A stretch of DNA of 64,000 nt, from contig CAKAKS010000066.1 in the NCBI GenBank assembly GCA_916700875.1, positions 33,520,990 to 33,584,989 on the forward strand, written 5' to 3'. Below, piece after piece: positions 48,705 through 61,591 of this stretch (position 1 is its first letter; every line of letters begins with the position of its first letter). Under the pieces are notes generated by a model. That model was given only the letters and a program-made list of their open reading frames with translations. It ran no database searches and was not told the origin of the DNA. Origin of the DNA: Sebastes aleutianus (taxonomy: Eukaryota > Chordata > Actinopteri > Perciformes > Sebastidae). The translations under genes and the position numbers were made by a program.

Positions 48705-51700
48705 GCTTGATTCAATTTCTCCAGATTAAAGCTAATTGACATGATTCAATTTCTCATGTATTTTGCTGATGACATCTTCTGTTTTTGCATTGACAGTCAC
48801 ACACTCTAATTTACAAGAATTAAAGATGCATCAACACTACTTAAAATGTTTTTCCCAGCTTTTACAGAAGCATAAAACAGAGGAAAACAAAAAATACAGT
48901 GGAGTTTCGTTCTTGGTTGCCACATTAGTAAGCCCACTAACTTAATTTAATTTCCCATAAAGAACAACAAGCTGTGCCTTATGGGGATTTCCATCCCATT
49001 TGGAACGCCTCTTGAACTAATCAGATATTACAACACTCTCTGTTTAAAGTAGAGTCATGGATCGTTGATTATTGGCTAGAGAAACCAGAACAAGCCTTTC
49101 CTCTGAGCTTTAATAGGTAAACTTGTTTGACATTTCACAATACAGGGCCGGCCTTATCAAACTGCTCTGCCATCAGCCTGCTCCTCCACTCATAATGGCT
49201 GCTGCCATTTATCTGCAGCTGAGCGGAGGATGAAGTCACTTCAGCCTCACTCAACGGCGTCACTGTTTGACCTGTCATCATTAGGCTTAGCCGTCACTCG
49301 TCGCCTACACACCGCCACTCACGCTTCAATGACCCGCAGAGATCCGAGAATATGCGAAACGCGGACGTGCACGCTGCCGGGGCCGAGCGCGGCACAATCT
49401 CCTTTTGAATCTGTCTGTTTGTTTAAAACTGTCTGTCACCATCTCTGGGCCGAGACACATAAACAGGTGACGCATATAACAACTGCCTTCTCACTGTGAG
49501 ATTTAAAGGTAACGCCGAGAGCTTATTGGGGGATTTCAAATGTTGCTTTTACGACACAGGCTGCTAGTTAAGTTGTGCGGTTTCCGATAGCGCTCTTGTT
49601 TGTCACACAGTCATCCACTTGTTAAAAGGGCGAGTGGGTAAGTCGCTGCAGTGTGGGTGGAGTTGCATAAAGAAGGGGAGGGGGGGTTAAAAGGAGACCA
49701 AAGAGGAGGGCATTGGGAAAAGCCAGACAAAGGCAGCGAGAGAATGAAACAAGGGAGGGCCCAAACAACAGGGAGCAACTCCTTTCATGTGCCCCCTTGA
49801 TGTAGGCTGGTAACAGCTGTTTTGGCGTGTCGATGACTGATGGCTGTTTCCTGTTGTGGATATTTTAAGAGGACAGCTTTCCCGTTAAAGAGGCTTCCCA
49901 GCATGTCCAGGTCCCGCTGGCCCTCGGGCCATTTCCATGGCTGTATCAAAGCAGTGGGTTTGGCTGGAACAGCAGCCAAACAAAACCCCCAGGATGAGGC
50001 CGATAGGGGCCGAGGAGGAGCGAGGAGGAGCGGACCCCACATGCCCCTGTGATCCTGTGATTTATAGAGCCGTTGAGGCCTGTAATGGACGCCATAGCTC
50101 TGCGGCGGGGCCTAATTCATCCCCGTGTTGAAAAGCCGGCTGACTCCAGAGTAAATATATAACGCTGACATTAGGCAGCCGAATTCTTCAAACCCTGGCT
50201 CGAGCGAATCCTCGTCTGCTCGTTTGTCTCTCGCTCTGTTTGGAAGCGCCGAGGTGTTTTGCGGCACACGGGGGGATTAGCGTTGTGTAGATGCTCCGTG
50301 TGATTGTTTAATGAGGGGCTGACATTGATGTGAGCTCATAAGAGTCTTTTTTTTCTTTTCAAGTTCTACAGGCCTTCACTGGTGTCAGCCAGACTCTGAC
50401 AAGGTCTGGCTGCGTGTAGTATACAGTACAAAGAGAAGGGGAGAGAAATGATAAAAGCGCCAGAGAGGCAGAGGAGGGAAAACGAGTGTAAATAACTCCT
50501 ATTTAATTATCTGTGACTGACTTATGGGGTGTGTGGAATGGGAATAGAGGCCTGAGGCTGGGGCTCTGCTCTACCCCTAGTGTTTTCTCCAGCAGTAATA
50601 AAAACCGAGGGAAAAAAAAGTGGATTAAGACAGTTTCATGGGGTGTAGCAGACATGGCATTTAGACCCAAACACTTAAAAAGAGCCTCGCAGGCAACATT
50701 CCATCCAGGACAGAATGTTGAAACAAGGATTTCCTTGAGCTGAAAGGTCCACAAACAATATCTACACAGTGTACTTAATGTATTCACACTTCCTCGTTTA
50801 TCTTGCTGTGGTCGCCGCTCCCTCTGTCTTTGACATACACATACTAATCCTTTCACAGCTGAATGTGCATGCGCTCGCGCGAGAAAATGCATCCCGCGCA
50901 CACAAACACAAACAGGCCACAGATGCCATCTTTAAAAGTGTGTATTTCTGTAGATCTTATACAGTATCATCTCTCTGACTGTCTACATAGTATATCTGCG
51001 TGTTGGGAGTCAGAGCTGCGGCTGACATCCTTATCTCTCCAGTTTAGGAGGGAGATTGTCTCTCTTGTCAGCTCATCACGTCTCGCAAGCTAACGCTCTT
51101 ATCCACTCTGCCTACCTGTCGTCTATCTGTCTGCATTATAATCACACCGGGATAATAGGCTTCCCTCTCTGTTTCGCAGATTGGCACTTTTTATTTCCGA
51201 AACCCACACCGCGCAGGGTTCCGCCTTGTCGTGCTCGCTACACCTGAAACGCATTCGCAGACAGGCACGTAAGCCGCAACACCGCCCACACCCGCGCAAC
51301 CTCGGGTCCTCTCTCCACGCTCGGGAAACAAAAGCCGCTATTGTCCTCCACACGGAGAAGTTATCAAGAGCACGGAGAGGAGGAGGAGGAGGAGGAGGAG
51401 GAGGAGACGAGGGGAGTAGGTGGAGGGAGAACAGGCCCGCGCTGCCAGACAGCGTCTGCCTCAAATCAGATCATCCTACATTGTTGTGTGAAATTTCAGA
51501 TGACATCAAAAGATTTTTTTTTTTTTTTTCCATTGGCCTGATGACGGAGGGGGGTCATTTTGATAGAAGCTTATCGAGGTATTCACAAGCTGGAGCCGTG
51601 ACAGGTCTGGTAAAACGAACAACAACAAGCCGTGCAAAAGAAAAATTCCTCACGCTTGTTAAAGTCAACGCTGCTTCCTGCACTCATGGTCGCCGACGTC

Positions 51701-51874
51701 TCTGTGTCTTCATCACCGACCTTTGTTGGGGGAGGCTGCTGGGAACACACATTACATCTTTCTTTCTCTCTTTGAAACAACTTTTGTCATGATATTGAAA
51801 AAAAAAATTCTCATCAGAAAAATTAAGTTTTGAAACGGAAATTTGCTCAGTCTAACGTAGCCCCGCTAGCCAAT
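48705..51874. other. unique block upstream of znf703, candidate cis-regulatory DNA
   Basis: GC-richer stretches at 49140-49480, 49700-50300 and 51000-51480 lack recognised repeats. (GGA)n lies at 51375-51406 and poly-T near 51512. Many overlapping short frames occur on both strands, none recognisable. Confidence 0.4.
51375..51406. repeat. (GGA)n microsatellite
   Basis: About ten GGA units. Confidence 0.95.
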
Positions 51875-52618
51875 TTAAAGTGACGGTAGGCGGAATGTTT
51901 TTGGCTTCATTGGGCAAAAATTCCATAATAACCTTTCAGCATATTGTAATTCAAGTGTTCTGAGAGATAACTAGACTTCTGCACCTCCTCATGGCTCTGT
52001 CTTCAGGCGTTAGAAAATCTAGCCCGTGACGGGAGACTTTGGCCAATCACAGGTCATTTAAGAGAGAGAGCGTTCCTATTGGCTGTTCATTCAACAGAGG
52101 CAGCTTTCAATCACTCGTGAACTCCGATCAAATGGTCAAACTAGGCAGCGCTGATCAAATATGAATCAATATTCTGTTACTGTAATGCCTATTTCTTGCA
52201 TGAAAACATCTTGTAGTGTACCGTTTAGCTGTTAATTGAGAAAGTTTGCTTAGGCTGGTGGGCGGTGCTCGGTATTTCCTCAACTGATCTCAGACTTTCC
52301 CATTTTACAGCTACACAGCACACTAAAAAACGACATTACAGTAACAGCATATTGATTCATATTTGATCAGCGCTGCCTAGTTTGACCGAGTCATTGACAG
52401 CTGCTCAGAGACGTCAAGGCTCCAGCTCGGCTCTTACTGCTTGTTTTCCTCCGGTCTGTGAAATCTTGCAGATGCCATTAAGAGCACCGGAGGACACCGA
52501 GGCACATGATTTTTTTCAGATTACCTGTTTCATGCACTACTGTCAGGATATAGTAACCGTTTTATAAAAATAACTTTTTAAACTATATTTGCTCCAATCT
52601 CGCCTACTGCTGCTTTAA
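51875..52618. mobile_element. TTAA-flanked element family C, longest copy
   Basis: It runs from TTTAAAGTGACGGTAGGCGG to GCCTACTGCTGCTTTAA, flanked by TTAA. Related copies lie at 14643, 21526 (right part) and 54050. Confidence 0.78.
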
Positions 52619-53560
52619 TAGATTGACTCTCTCTCTCTGGCATTCACGACCTGATAAACAGAAGTTACCTGAGGTTGAGGTAGCCAAAAGTTCCTGCGAA
52701 CCATAAACTGAGGATGACGATGAAGGATGGGACGGGCGGGGCTCAGCGGCACACGTCAATCATCGCAACCCGCAGCGAGGCCGAGTCATGTCAGCTGCCA
52801 CTGCTTTGATGTGACAAGGGATGGCATTGCTCAATTAAAAGCCTATCAATGTGTAAGTAAATCAGCAGCTTTCAGGCTTGACACATCAAACAAACGGTTA
52901 TTGAAGCGTCCCGCCCATGCCATTAATCTCTCTGCATGTGCATGCCAACCCTGGGTCACCGCAGGAGTAGAAAAACCTGCAACAGTGAGAGGAGTATTAA
53001 ACGCAGGGGAAATGACAAAAGCAATTCATAAGACCATTTTTAGGCCTAATGGAAAACAACACATGCAGTTTTTATTTTAGTTTTTTTTTTAAACTAACTG
53101 TTTTATTGAATTGAACTAAACCTGGTAAAGCAGAAGTTGGGAATTACTCTTATGAATTCTCCTTAAATAAAAAAAACAGGAGTTTGAGAACAGGCAGTAA
53201 TGGAAAACGCATTCCAGTCACAGACCTCGTGGGGCCAAAAATATTTGTCTCAACTGGGTCCTTGCGGTGACAAAGCACCGTGCTTGTCCCTGGCAGTAAT
53301 TCACCGGCTCAGATGAATACATGAAAGTGAAGCACTGCCATATATCACGCGCCCCCCCCACCCCCATGTGCTCCGTGTGAGCCTCGCAAAGTCACACACG
53401 GCCGTTTGTTATGCGACCGTGCATTCTCATTTCGAACTCTGCGTTGAGGGCTACGGGCCAAGCTGACACTTATGAAATATTTCCCTTGCTGACCTTAGCT
53501 ACTGCCTCAGCTGGGGAGATTAATCCTCTGTCGGCAGACACTGGGAGCAGACTGCAACAG

Positions 53561-53598
<38 letters not shown>

Positions 53599-54049
53599 CT
53601 TCTGGTGACTACAAAACATAGCAGCAGCAACAGCAGCAGCAACAACTCTGTTCTGTTACAGCGGTAATAATTACAGCTTCTGTTGATTTATCTCCGCTGT
53701 ACTTGATAGTGTGCCAGTTACAGGGGAGGTTGGAAGAGAGTAAGATGGCATGCAATGAAGGTTATGAACCACAATCACACACGCAAATATTGCACGCACA
53801 CCCAAATTAGTAAGGAGCAAACGGTACAGACATACAGCAACGCCTGTGTAATTTAATATCCAGTGCAACCTCACACAGATTTTGTCAGTATACTCCCAGT
53901 ATGGAAGCAAAGAAATGCCGCAAGGACTCGAGCAAATAAAGTTGAAATTGGGAAAAAATTTGAAATTTAAAATGATACTGAATTCTTAATGTTGAAAAGT
54001 AAATACCACTGAATTTATAGCACTGACTTGGAAAACCATCTGTCTGAAT
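52619..54049. other. unique block
   Basis: (CA)n at 53564-53596 and a CAGCAG run near 53623. 52650-53050 and 53200-53520 look unique and GC-moderate. No gene was recognised. Confidence 0.4.
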
Positions 54050-54457
54050 TTAAAGCAGCAGTAGGCAGAATATGTTTGGCATGATTGGGCAACAATACTA
54101 TAATAACCTTACAGCATGCTTGGTATTTCCTCAACCAATCTCAACATGGCGACCAGGTCACAAACCTTCTAATTTTACAGCTAAACAGTACACTACAAGA
54201 TGATTCTGAAAACATTTGAAACGAGAAATAGGCATTATAGTAACAGAATATTGATTCGTATTTCATCAGTTCGCGAGTGATTGACAGCTACTCAGAGTCG
54301 GCAATGCTCCAGCTCGGCTCTGATTGGTTGTTTTCCTCCGGTCTGTGAAATCTTACAAATGCCATTAGGAGCACCGGAGGACATGGTATAGTGAGTGTTT
54401 TATAAAAATATATTTTTTTTGATCATATTTGCTCCAACCTGCCTACTCCTGCTTTAA
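54050..54457. mobile_element. TTAA-flanked element family C, short copy
   Basis: It runs from TTTAAAGCAGCAGTAGGCAG to GCCTACTCCTGCTTTAA. It has an internal deletion relative to 51875-52618. Confidence 0.8.
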
Positions 54458-55998
54458 TAAAAAAAAAAATTTAAAATTTAAAATATATATATTTGTAGGG
54501 TTCACAATTCAGACTTCACAGGTTCACACATTTCAAATGTCCAATATTCAAGAGTTGGTCAAATAGTCATTTTCAAATAGTCCTTTTGAGATCTTAAAAT
54601 TCAAGTTAAGTAAAAAAAAGAAAAAAGGAAAAAATGAATAAATGAGTAAAAATAAGTTTGCTCAAACTGAATTGGTGAAATTCAAGAAAAAAATTCAAAC
54701 TTGAACCTTCAGGCTAACAAGGATAATCAATCGAGTCTGTGGAATGGATCAGACTTCTGCTCCATCAGGTCACAATCAGTCATGTGATCCGAGAAAGATA
54801 AGTTGACATGTGCTACTGGAAACCCTGGACACTTGAATTGTATATCTGAATATGTGAACCTGAAAAAAAGATCGTAAAATTTATAATTTTATATACATAA
54901 TTTATTTACGAAATCCAAATTATTATGGTCTTTCTTTGCTTCCATATTTCGGCACTCTAACCCTACGAAAGAAGAGTGTGAAGGATTGTATCCACATGTC
55001 CAGCTCTGTCCTGTCTTAATGTGCAACAGCAGATGACTTGGCCAAGTTTGGTCTTTTATAAAAGGTTATTTAGTTGCCAGGAGAGAGAGCAAGCTGCTCT
55101 TGCAGTTCCTGCCAGAAGGTTGCACTACCGGTGTATCGTAAATTACTCAAGACAGAGTACAAGAACGGTGTCGGGGTGAGGCGTAGAGGGAAGATGGGAG
55201 AGGAAGGGGTGAAAGAGTAAGTGCAGTTTTCTTTTTGGTCCATGGTGATGAATGAGTTTCTGAACAAGGCAGAAAATACATCATATCACCTTTAATGGGT
55301 ACACATTTCTGCAGCCATAACTCAGTGTTTAAAAATAGGGAGGGGAGGGTGAAATACGACATCATATATTCCTCCCAACGACACTTTTACGAGCCCTCCC
55401 TGCAGTATAAAGGCATTGATTGCTATTTCAAAGCTCCGTGTTAGAGTCAATGCTGAGTACCTCCAGCTGCCAGCAAGACAGAGAAAGTCCTTTAACACAT
55501 TGGAGCCCAAACTGAGTAAAGTTGTGGTTTCTGTGGTTCACACATAGGTTTTCTATATAGAAAAAACTCAGACTTGAGTCTTTTATCACAAAATGTGAGT
55601 ATTTTAGAGAGATTAGGTGTTTTTTTCTATTCACCATGGGCGGTCATAACGTAGGAGAACAGCGGAAAAGGACAGAAGAACACTATATTAAACGATGATG
55701 GATTTTACTTTTTATCCCATCTGTTAGTAAGTTAGCTAGTTAGGTGATATTCAAAGTGTTTTTCTCGTTGTGGAGGACTATTGGAAGGGTCATTTTTTAT
55801 ATGAAAAGTGGACATGGGATACTCCATTAACCCTACTATCGTAGCTGGCAACTCTACTGCCATAATTTTTTGTTGTTTGACTCAAATTGTTTGTTTCTAT
55901 CTATTCAATAGCAAATCTGCCTGGAAAATTTGAACACAAGTTTGTGCTTGAACCTTGGAGATGGAATAAAGATAAAGTAGAGTACCGCCTCGCTGTTG
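54458..55998. other. AT-rich intergenic DNA, nothing recognised
   Basis: Low-complexity A-rich stretches (54460-54700). No repeat ends or genes were recognised. Confidence 0.4.
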
Positions 55999-56545
55999 TA
56001 TGCCTCTGCCAACCTGTCAAGTTGTATGTGAAATTGTCATAATTAGCATATTCATTCTAGAGTTATGGCCAAAAACATGTTTTGTGAGGTCACAGCGACC
56101 TTGGTCTTCTCTAATCAGGACATCCTGACGTCCAAGTGGACGTTTCACCAAATTTGAAGGAATTCCCTGAAGGCTTTCCTGAGATATCACAAGAATGGGA
56201 CAGACATGATATCAGAGTGACCTTTGACCACTAAAATCAAAGCAGTTCATCCTTCAGTCCAAGTGGACGTTTGTGCCAAAATTTGAAGAAATTCCTTTAA
56301 GGCGTTCCTGATATATCGCGTTCACGAGAACGGGACGGACGTGAGGTCACAGTGACCTTGATCTTTGACCTTAGACCACCAAAATCTAATCAGTTCATCC
56401 TTGAGTCCAAGTGAACGTTTGTGCCATATTTGAAGAAACTCCCTAGAGGCATTCCTGAGATATCGTTCACGAGAATTGACCAGACGGACAGACAACCCGA
56501 AAACATAATGCTTCCGGCCATGGCTGTCGCCGGCGCAGAGGCATA
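55999..56545. mobile_element. repeat with TATGCCTCTG ends and internal tandem units, carrying an ERE palindrome
   Basis: The ends TATGCCTCTG and CAGAGGCATA are inverted. Inside are about three imperfect units of 127-148 bp, each with TCCAAGTGRACGTTT. The third carries AGGTCACAGTGACCT at 56344-56358. Confidence 0.75.
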
Positions 56546-57892
56546 AAAAGTCCTGTAACGTACGCAGGATCACATGAACCATCTGCCATTTGGAGTGTAA
56601 CAAGACCACAGCCATACTAGCAGCTCTGTCAGGCTGGACCGGTGCTTTCAGCAACAGCTAACAAGCTCACAATGAACCGCTAACATGCTGATGTTTAGCA
56701 GTAGCCAATAATGTTTACCATTATCACCTCTTTAGTTTAGTGTTAGCATGCTATCATTTGCTCATTAGCACTAAACAAACTACAGCTGAGGCTGTGGTTA
56801 GTTTTGCAGGCTTTTGGTCGTGAATGAAAATATCGGACAAATTGAAATTCGACGATGGCGCAAGATTAAAGATCAAGGGATTACCAAAGTTATAGTGAGG
56901 GGAAGTCCCGCCCCTCCGGTGGACCACACATATATGTACGGTAGTCAACGGCGAAAGACAAATATCTTTTTTATCCTGTTTGAATTGCGCCATGAATCAC
57001 ACACGTTTTAAAACATTCTTTTGCAACTCAAGAAAGTCGCAGTTTGTTGTAAAACTGTTGAAGTATCAGGCTGTGAAAATACATAATTAGAAAGACTACG
57101 CACACAAAAGTTGCGTAAGCGACGTTTCTCTCGCTGCATTGCAAAAAAACTGTGACTTTCTTGACTTGCAAAATTATCTCTTAAATTGACCCATGTCCCA
57201 TGGGGTCCACCGGAAGGGACAGGACTTCGCATCTCTTTTACAGTTCCTCCTGAGGGGGACATGAAAAAAAAGTCAGTAAGTTTCCTCCTCTGGTAACCAT
57301 GAATGTTCAAAATTTGGTGGAACGCCCGACATTACCATCACTACAGCTAAGCTGCTAGAGTGTTAAAGACATGAGTCTTGTGTGAACATCCTCAATAATT
57401 ACCAGATCAGTTTGGTATGGATGGTCGTATGCAGGTTGAACACATCTGTGAAAGAAAGAAAAAGAGAGAGAGAGAGAGAGAGAGAGACACTTATCTACTG
57501 AAGGAGTGTGAGAGAACAGGATGGAGACACGGCTAAAGTGAGAGACTGCTGACTGGACTTATGGCTTTGGCAAATTTGAGGTTCTTTTCAGTGAGCAGTT
57601 CCCAGCTGTAAATTTACAGTGTTTGTGCGAGCTGCTATTAAAACTAAGTCCACGGCCTGGCAGGTCGTTCATTTCAGCAGGCCTGCAGGGAGGAATTCTT
57701 CTCCTGACAGACTGCCTGTCTTTTCAATAAAGGGGGGGAAATGACAGACAGGAGGGAATCAAAGTGTAGCCTATATGTCAAACTGTCCTTTCATCAGATT
57801 TATAGGTACAGTATGCTTCCAGAAAGTAACATAGTGTCATTTTACATGATAACCTACAAATTGAGTGAAACAGGAAGGAAGAGCTCATGTGA
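56546..57892. other. intergenic DNA, nothing recognised
   Basis: A (GA)n run at 57463-57487. GGTCCACC(G)GA occurs in opposite orientations near 56920 and 57205, suggesting a weak inverted repeat. No gene was seen. Confidence 0.4.
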
Positions 57893-57894
57893 AC

Positions 57895-58683
57895 CATGGA
57901 TGTATAAAGAGAACTGGATACAGCGCTGGAGGCGGGGCTCCTGTTCATTCCTATGGGAGTTGCTCAGTGAAACATGAAACCAAAATGGCTCGACTTCCGA
58001 GTGCTACCCATATCTTCAAAGACAACAGGAAGAGCGCCGGTCAATGATGCCAATTTTTTCGTAGTGGTCAAACGGTGGTACTACAACGTCCGTGTCCGTC
58101 ACGTGATGCCAAGTTAGCAAGCTGTCAACCAGTGACCTAGCCATGTGACCGAGCTGACGCTACTGCGCCTGCTCCATGGGCCTAATGGATGCGGAAGATC
58201 GCTGGAAGATCCGGGTACTTTTCTACTCGGAGGTCGACATTCATAGGAATGAACGTGGGCCCGCCTCCAACGCTGTATCCAGTTCTCTTGATACATCCGT
58301 GGTATCTTCCCGAGATCATCCACATCCATTGAGCCCATGGAGCAGGCGTAGTAGCGTTTCCTTTAACTCCACCTCCCAGCTCTCGCTCTAGCTGGGTCTC
58401 ATTCACATCAACGGAGGAAGGGAAATAACTCTGGATTCGGCTATTAGTGCGTTTTACAACTTTTAGGACCTAATGATTTAAATAAGGGTTATTCAAGTGT
58501 TCGTATTGGAAAGTTGACTTACCTCAAAAAAAAATTATCCGCCGAGTTACAGACGTCTCTTTCCCAATGTTAGTTTATGGGAAAAATCTTTTTGGGCCCA
58601 ATGACATCACGTGACGGGCACGGAAGTACCACCGTTTGGCCACTACGAAAATGTGCTTCTCGGCGCTCTTCCTGGGGGCTTGC
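57895..58683. mobile_element. interspersed repeat family G, copy 3, interrupted by a reversed copy
   Basis: The forward parts are 57895-58017 and 58303-58683. Between them is a reversed, internally deleted copy. The host phrase TATCTTC is present on both sides (58011-58017 and 58303-58309). Confidence 0.78.
58018..58302. mobile_element. reversed family G copy nested in a family G copy
   Basis: It reads, in reverse, the family's right end (AGGAAGAGCGCCGG) and left end (ACTGGATACAGCGTTGG). The middle is missing. Confidence 0.75.
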
Positions 58684-58771
58684 ATGTAACTCAAACAATA
58701 GTCAAAGTTATGGTGGGTGCAAAGACCCGTACCCGTGTTTGTTTATGAAAAAGACATGGTCATGTTTGTCT

Positions 58772-59557
58772 TAGGACAGGTTCACACCTAAAGGTCCGGT
58801 TCCTGAATCATTCCTGTTTGCGTTGAGAAATGACGGTCAAGAAATGACGGTCAAGAAACGACGGTCAAGAAATTGTAAACAGAAGTCATGTGGTGGAAAT
58901 GTCATACAGTTAGCTGCTTGTACAACTCAACAGTTGCCTTGACTCATGATGTGCTTTCCTCCACCTGTGCTGATGAAGAATTGTTCAATTTTAATCATTT
59001 AGCAGCTGGCTAGTTAGTTAGCTAGGTCGCTAATTCCACCATGCTTTCATGCTACACTGGTTACAGAAAAGGAGCCCAGCGCTGGGTCTAAATGGTCCGT
59101 CCTTCACCCCCCCACTGCTAGGAGACCACAGAGCTGCCGAGCGCTCTCCTACCGGCGAACTAGTCTCCTAGCAGCGAGAGAGAGTGAGGTGGAGGTGCCG
59201 CGGGGTGCACTAGCTAGCTAATTATTATCTCATTTGTGGTCTAATAAACAGTAAATTCATCAATTTCAGTGGTAGCAGGCGCAAAATCGGCTTCTAGTTC
59301 ACCAATCACCAAAACAGGAAAAGCTAAATTATTTTTTTTTTTAACCAATGAAGTGACACATAAATGGTTCGCTTCCTGTGATTGGTTCAAATGGTGTTCA
59401 TACCAGAAATGAACTGCTCCAGAGATCACTTGACAGCGGCCCGAGACCGGCCCCTTCGAGGTGGACCAGAGAGTCGTTAGGTTCGATTTTGAGGGTGTTG
59501 AACGCTCCAGGTTTTGGTTCAACCAAACTAAACAAGGCTGGTGTGAACGCGTCCTTA
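58772..59557. mobile_element. non-autonomous DNA element with TAGGAC...GTTCACACC ends
   Basis: The left end is TAGGACAGGTTCACACC. The right end is the inverse of TAAGGACGCGTTCACACC. No clear target duplication, so class is uncertain. Confidence 0.5.
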
Positions 59558-60473
59558 GTGTTTTTACCCATAATGTCATCAACATTCCATCTAAGTCATT
59601 AAATGACTTTAAAGGTTGTCAGCAGTCTTGACCTTATAAGGTACATTATGAGAGTGTGTGCTCATTTTTAGGTGACCTCATCTTATAACACAGCAGTAAA
59701 AGTGTGCGCATGTACACGCACACACCTGGAGAGCAGGCGGCAACGATTTCATCACTGCTTATTACACCAAACATAATGAGAAACACAGATCTCTTTCCCT
59801 CCCACACACAAACAGAAATCCTACTTCTCTGGAAATCATTTAAGGCATTTCTTTGGTAAACTCTTCCTCCTCCCACAGAGACAAGGCCTCGCTTTGTGTT
59901 TCCTATTTTGTGGTTGTGAGTTGGTGTATTGTATCTGTAGTGCGTAGGGAGAACCTGCCCTTCAACAAGGAGGACCCAAGGTCAAGGCCCGGGAGTCAGC
60001 AAACATACGCGCTGCTGAAGTGCCCCTGAGCAAAGTCACAGAGTCCCTCCCAGCTCCAGGGCTGCAACTAACCTTTTCAGCACAGTGGCTAAGCAAATAA
60101 GTGTAAGGGACGGATTAAACAGAATGTTTGCTTGTTCTAATGTAAGCTGCAAATATTAGCATGTAACTATCTTACTACCTACGGTACTAATGCTAACATA
60201 GCATTACTTCCATTGCCAAGCAGCATATTATTAGATAACTACATTATTTTGTGGGGTTATGTTAGAAAAGTTCCCTTACGACTGTGGCATACCATATTAC
60301 TTTTGTTATGTAATTTACGTACTTAACTAACGCAATCTAAGTTGTGTAACAAACACAGTTATTTTAACTCAAACCACAATCTTTTCCTAAACCTAATCAA
60401 GTAGCACAGCTGGTGAGCATTGTATCAATTAGTGCTAGTAGACAGAAGCAAATCAGGCCATTTGCTTAAAAAT
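59558..60473. other. intergenic DNA, nothing recognised
   Basis: Short random frames only. Confidence 0.4.
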
Positions 60474-60523
60474 TAAGGATGCACCAATTGCAAAATTCTG
60501 GGCCGATACCGATAACGGTGTTT

Positions 60524-60723
60524 TTTGTTTTTTTTAAAGTTATTTTTTTGGGGGCATTTTCCATTTTTATTCAGAGGACAGTGGATAGAGTCTTGGAAAG
60601 GGGGGAGAGAGAGAGTGGATGCGGAAAGGGCCACAGGCCGGATTCGAACACGGGCCGCCGCGGTCAGGACCAAGCCTTGATACATGGACGCCCGCTCTAC
60701 CAACTGAGCTAACCCAGGCGCCC
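60524..60723 (-). mobile_element. tRNA-derived SINE with 16-bp target duplication
   Basis: On the minus strand the head reads GCGCCTGGGTTAGCTCAG, with A box TAGCTCAGTTGG and B box GTTCGAATCC. The tail is A-rich. ACCGATAACGGTGTTT flanks it at 60508-60523 and 60724-60739. Confidence 0.9.
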
Positions 60724-60949
60724 ACCGATAACGGTGTTTAAAATAACAATTTGGCCGATAGCCAATACAGATGCCGATGTTTTGATTATTTTGTTAGTGC
60801 TGTTATTTATTCCCCTTTTTTGCCAGGGAAACAAATACCTCTTCATTATAAAAAATAAATAAATAAATAACTGAGTTGTTTTAAAGTCATGCCCCTATAT
60901 TTATGGCAGCCTAAGTATATTTGGCGACCCATTTTAGCAGTTTTCATTT

Positions 60950-61471
60950 TTAAAGGTCCCATTTTATAAAAAGTGTCTTTTATATTAAACGTCTTTTATA
61001 TTATAAAGCAGGTTTAAGTGATATATAAATACTGTGAAAGTATCGAAACGCTCAATATATATGGAGAAATACACATAGCCTGTATTCATAAACTGTGTGT
61101 TTGAAACAAGCCGTTAGGATTTCTGTCCATCTGTGATGTCACAAATCTACAATATTTAGACCATTTCACAGTTCTAATGTAAACATACTAAATGTGTCCC
61201 AGTTTATTTCCTGTTGCAGTGTATGTGAATGACATCAGCTGACAGGATGTAAACATGGACCCAAGCATCGACCAAAACTACGGTCTCCCCTGTGTATGGG
61301 GCTGAAGCAGGAAGAGTTGTGACTGTTTAACAGACGGGCTTCACTAGATTTTCACTAGACTAGTTTTGGTGCTTCCGTGTAGTTTGTGTTGTAACAGCGT
61401 AGCCACACGCGAGCGCGCATGGGACACCGACCTGATTTATACGTTTAAGAAGTTACAAACAATACTTTTAA
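60950..61471. mobile_element. TTAA-flanked chimeric element (family B left, family E right)
   Basis: The left part matches family B up to GGACCCAAGC. From GACCAAAACTACGGTCTCC onward it matches family E (37340-37550) and ends ATACTTTTAA. It is nested in the hAT element. Confidence 0.78.
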
Positions 61472-61591
61472 CCGGCACAAAATGTATGCAACACAACAGA
61501 TAAACATCGGCCACTGCCGTCAGCGAATGTTATCTTATTTGCCAATATCGGCAGATACTGATATTCGGCCGATAAATTCGGTGCATTCCTA

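Larger units (their letters stand above)
60474..61591. mobile_element. hAT-type element hosting two nested insertions
   Basis: The ends are TAAGGATGCACC and GGTGCATTCCTA. The flanks TTAAAAAT and TAAAAAAT (7 of 8 identical) suggest an 8-bp duplication. The interior has GGCCGATACCGATA repeats. A SINE and a TTAA element are inserted in it. Confidence 0.8.

Noticed and set aside
51181..51792. 203-codon plus-strand frame
   Set aside because: It includes a polyglycine run from the GGA microsatellite and a poly-Phe run from poly-T, with no domain or splice context.
60590..60722. Possible functional tRNA gene
   Set aside because: A and B boxes are present, but it is the head of a 200-bp SINE with an A-rich tail and target duplication.
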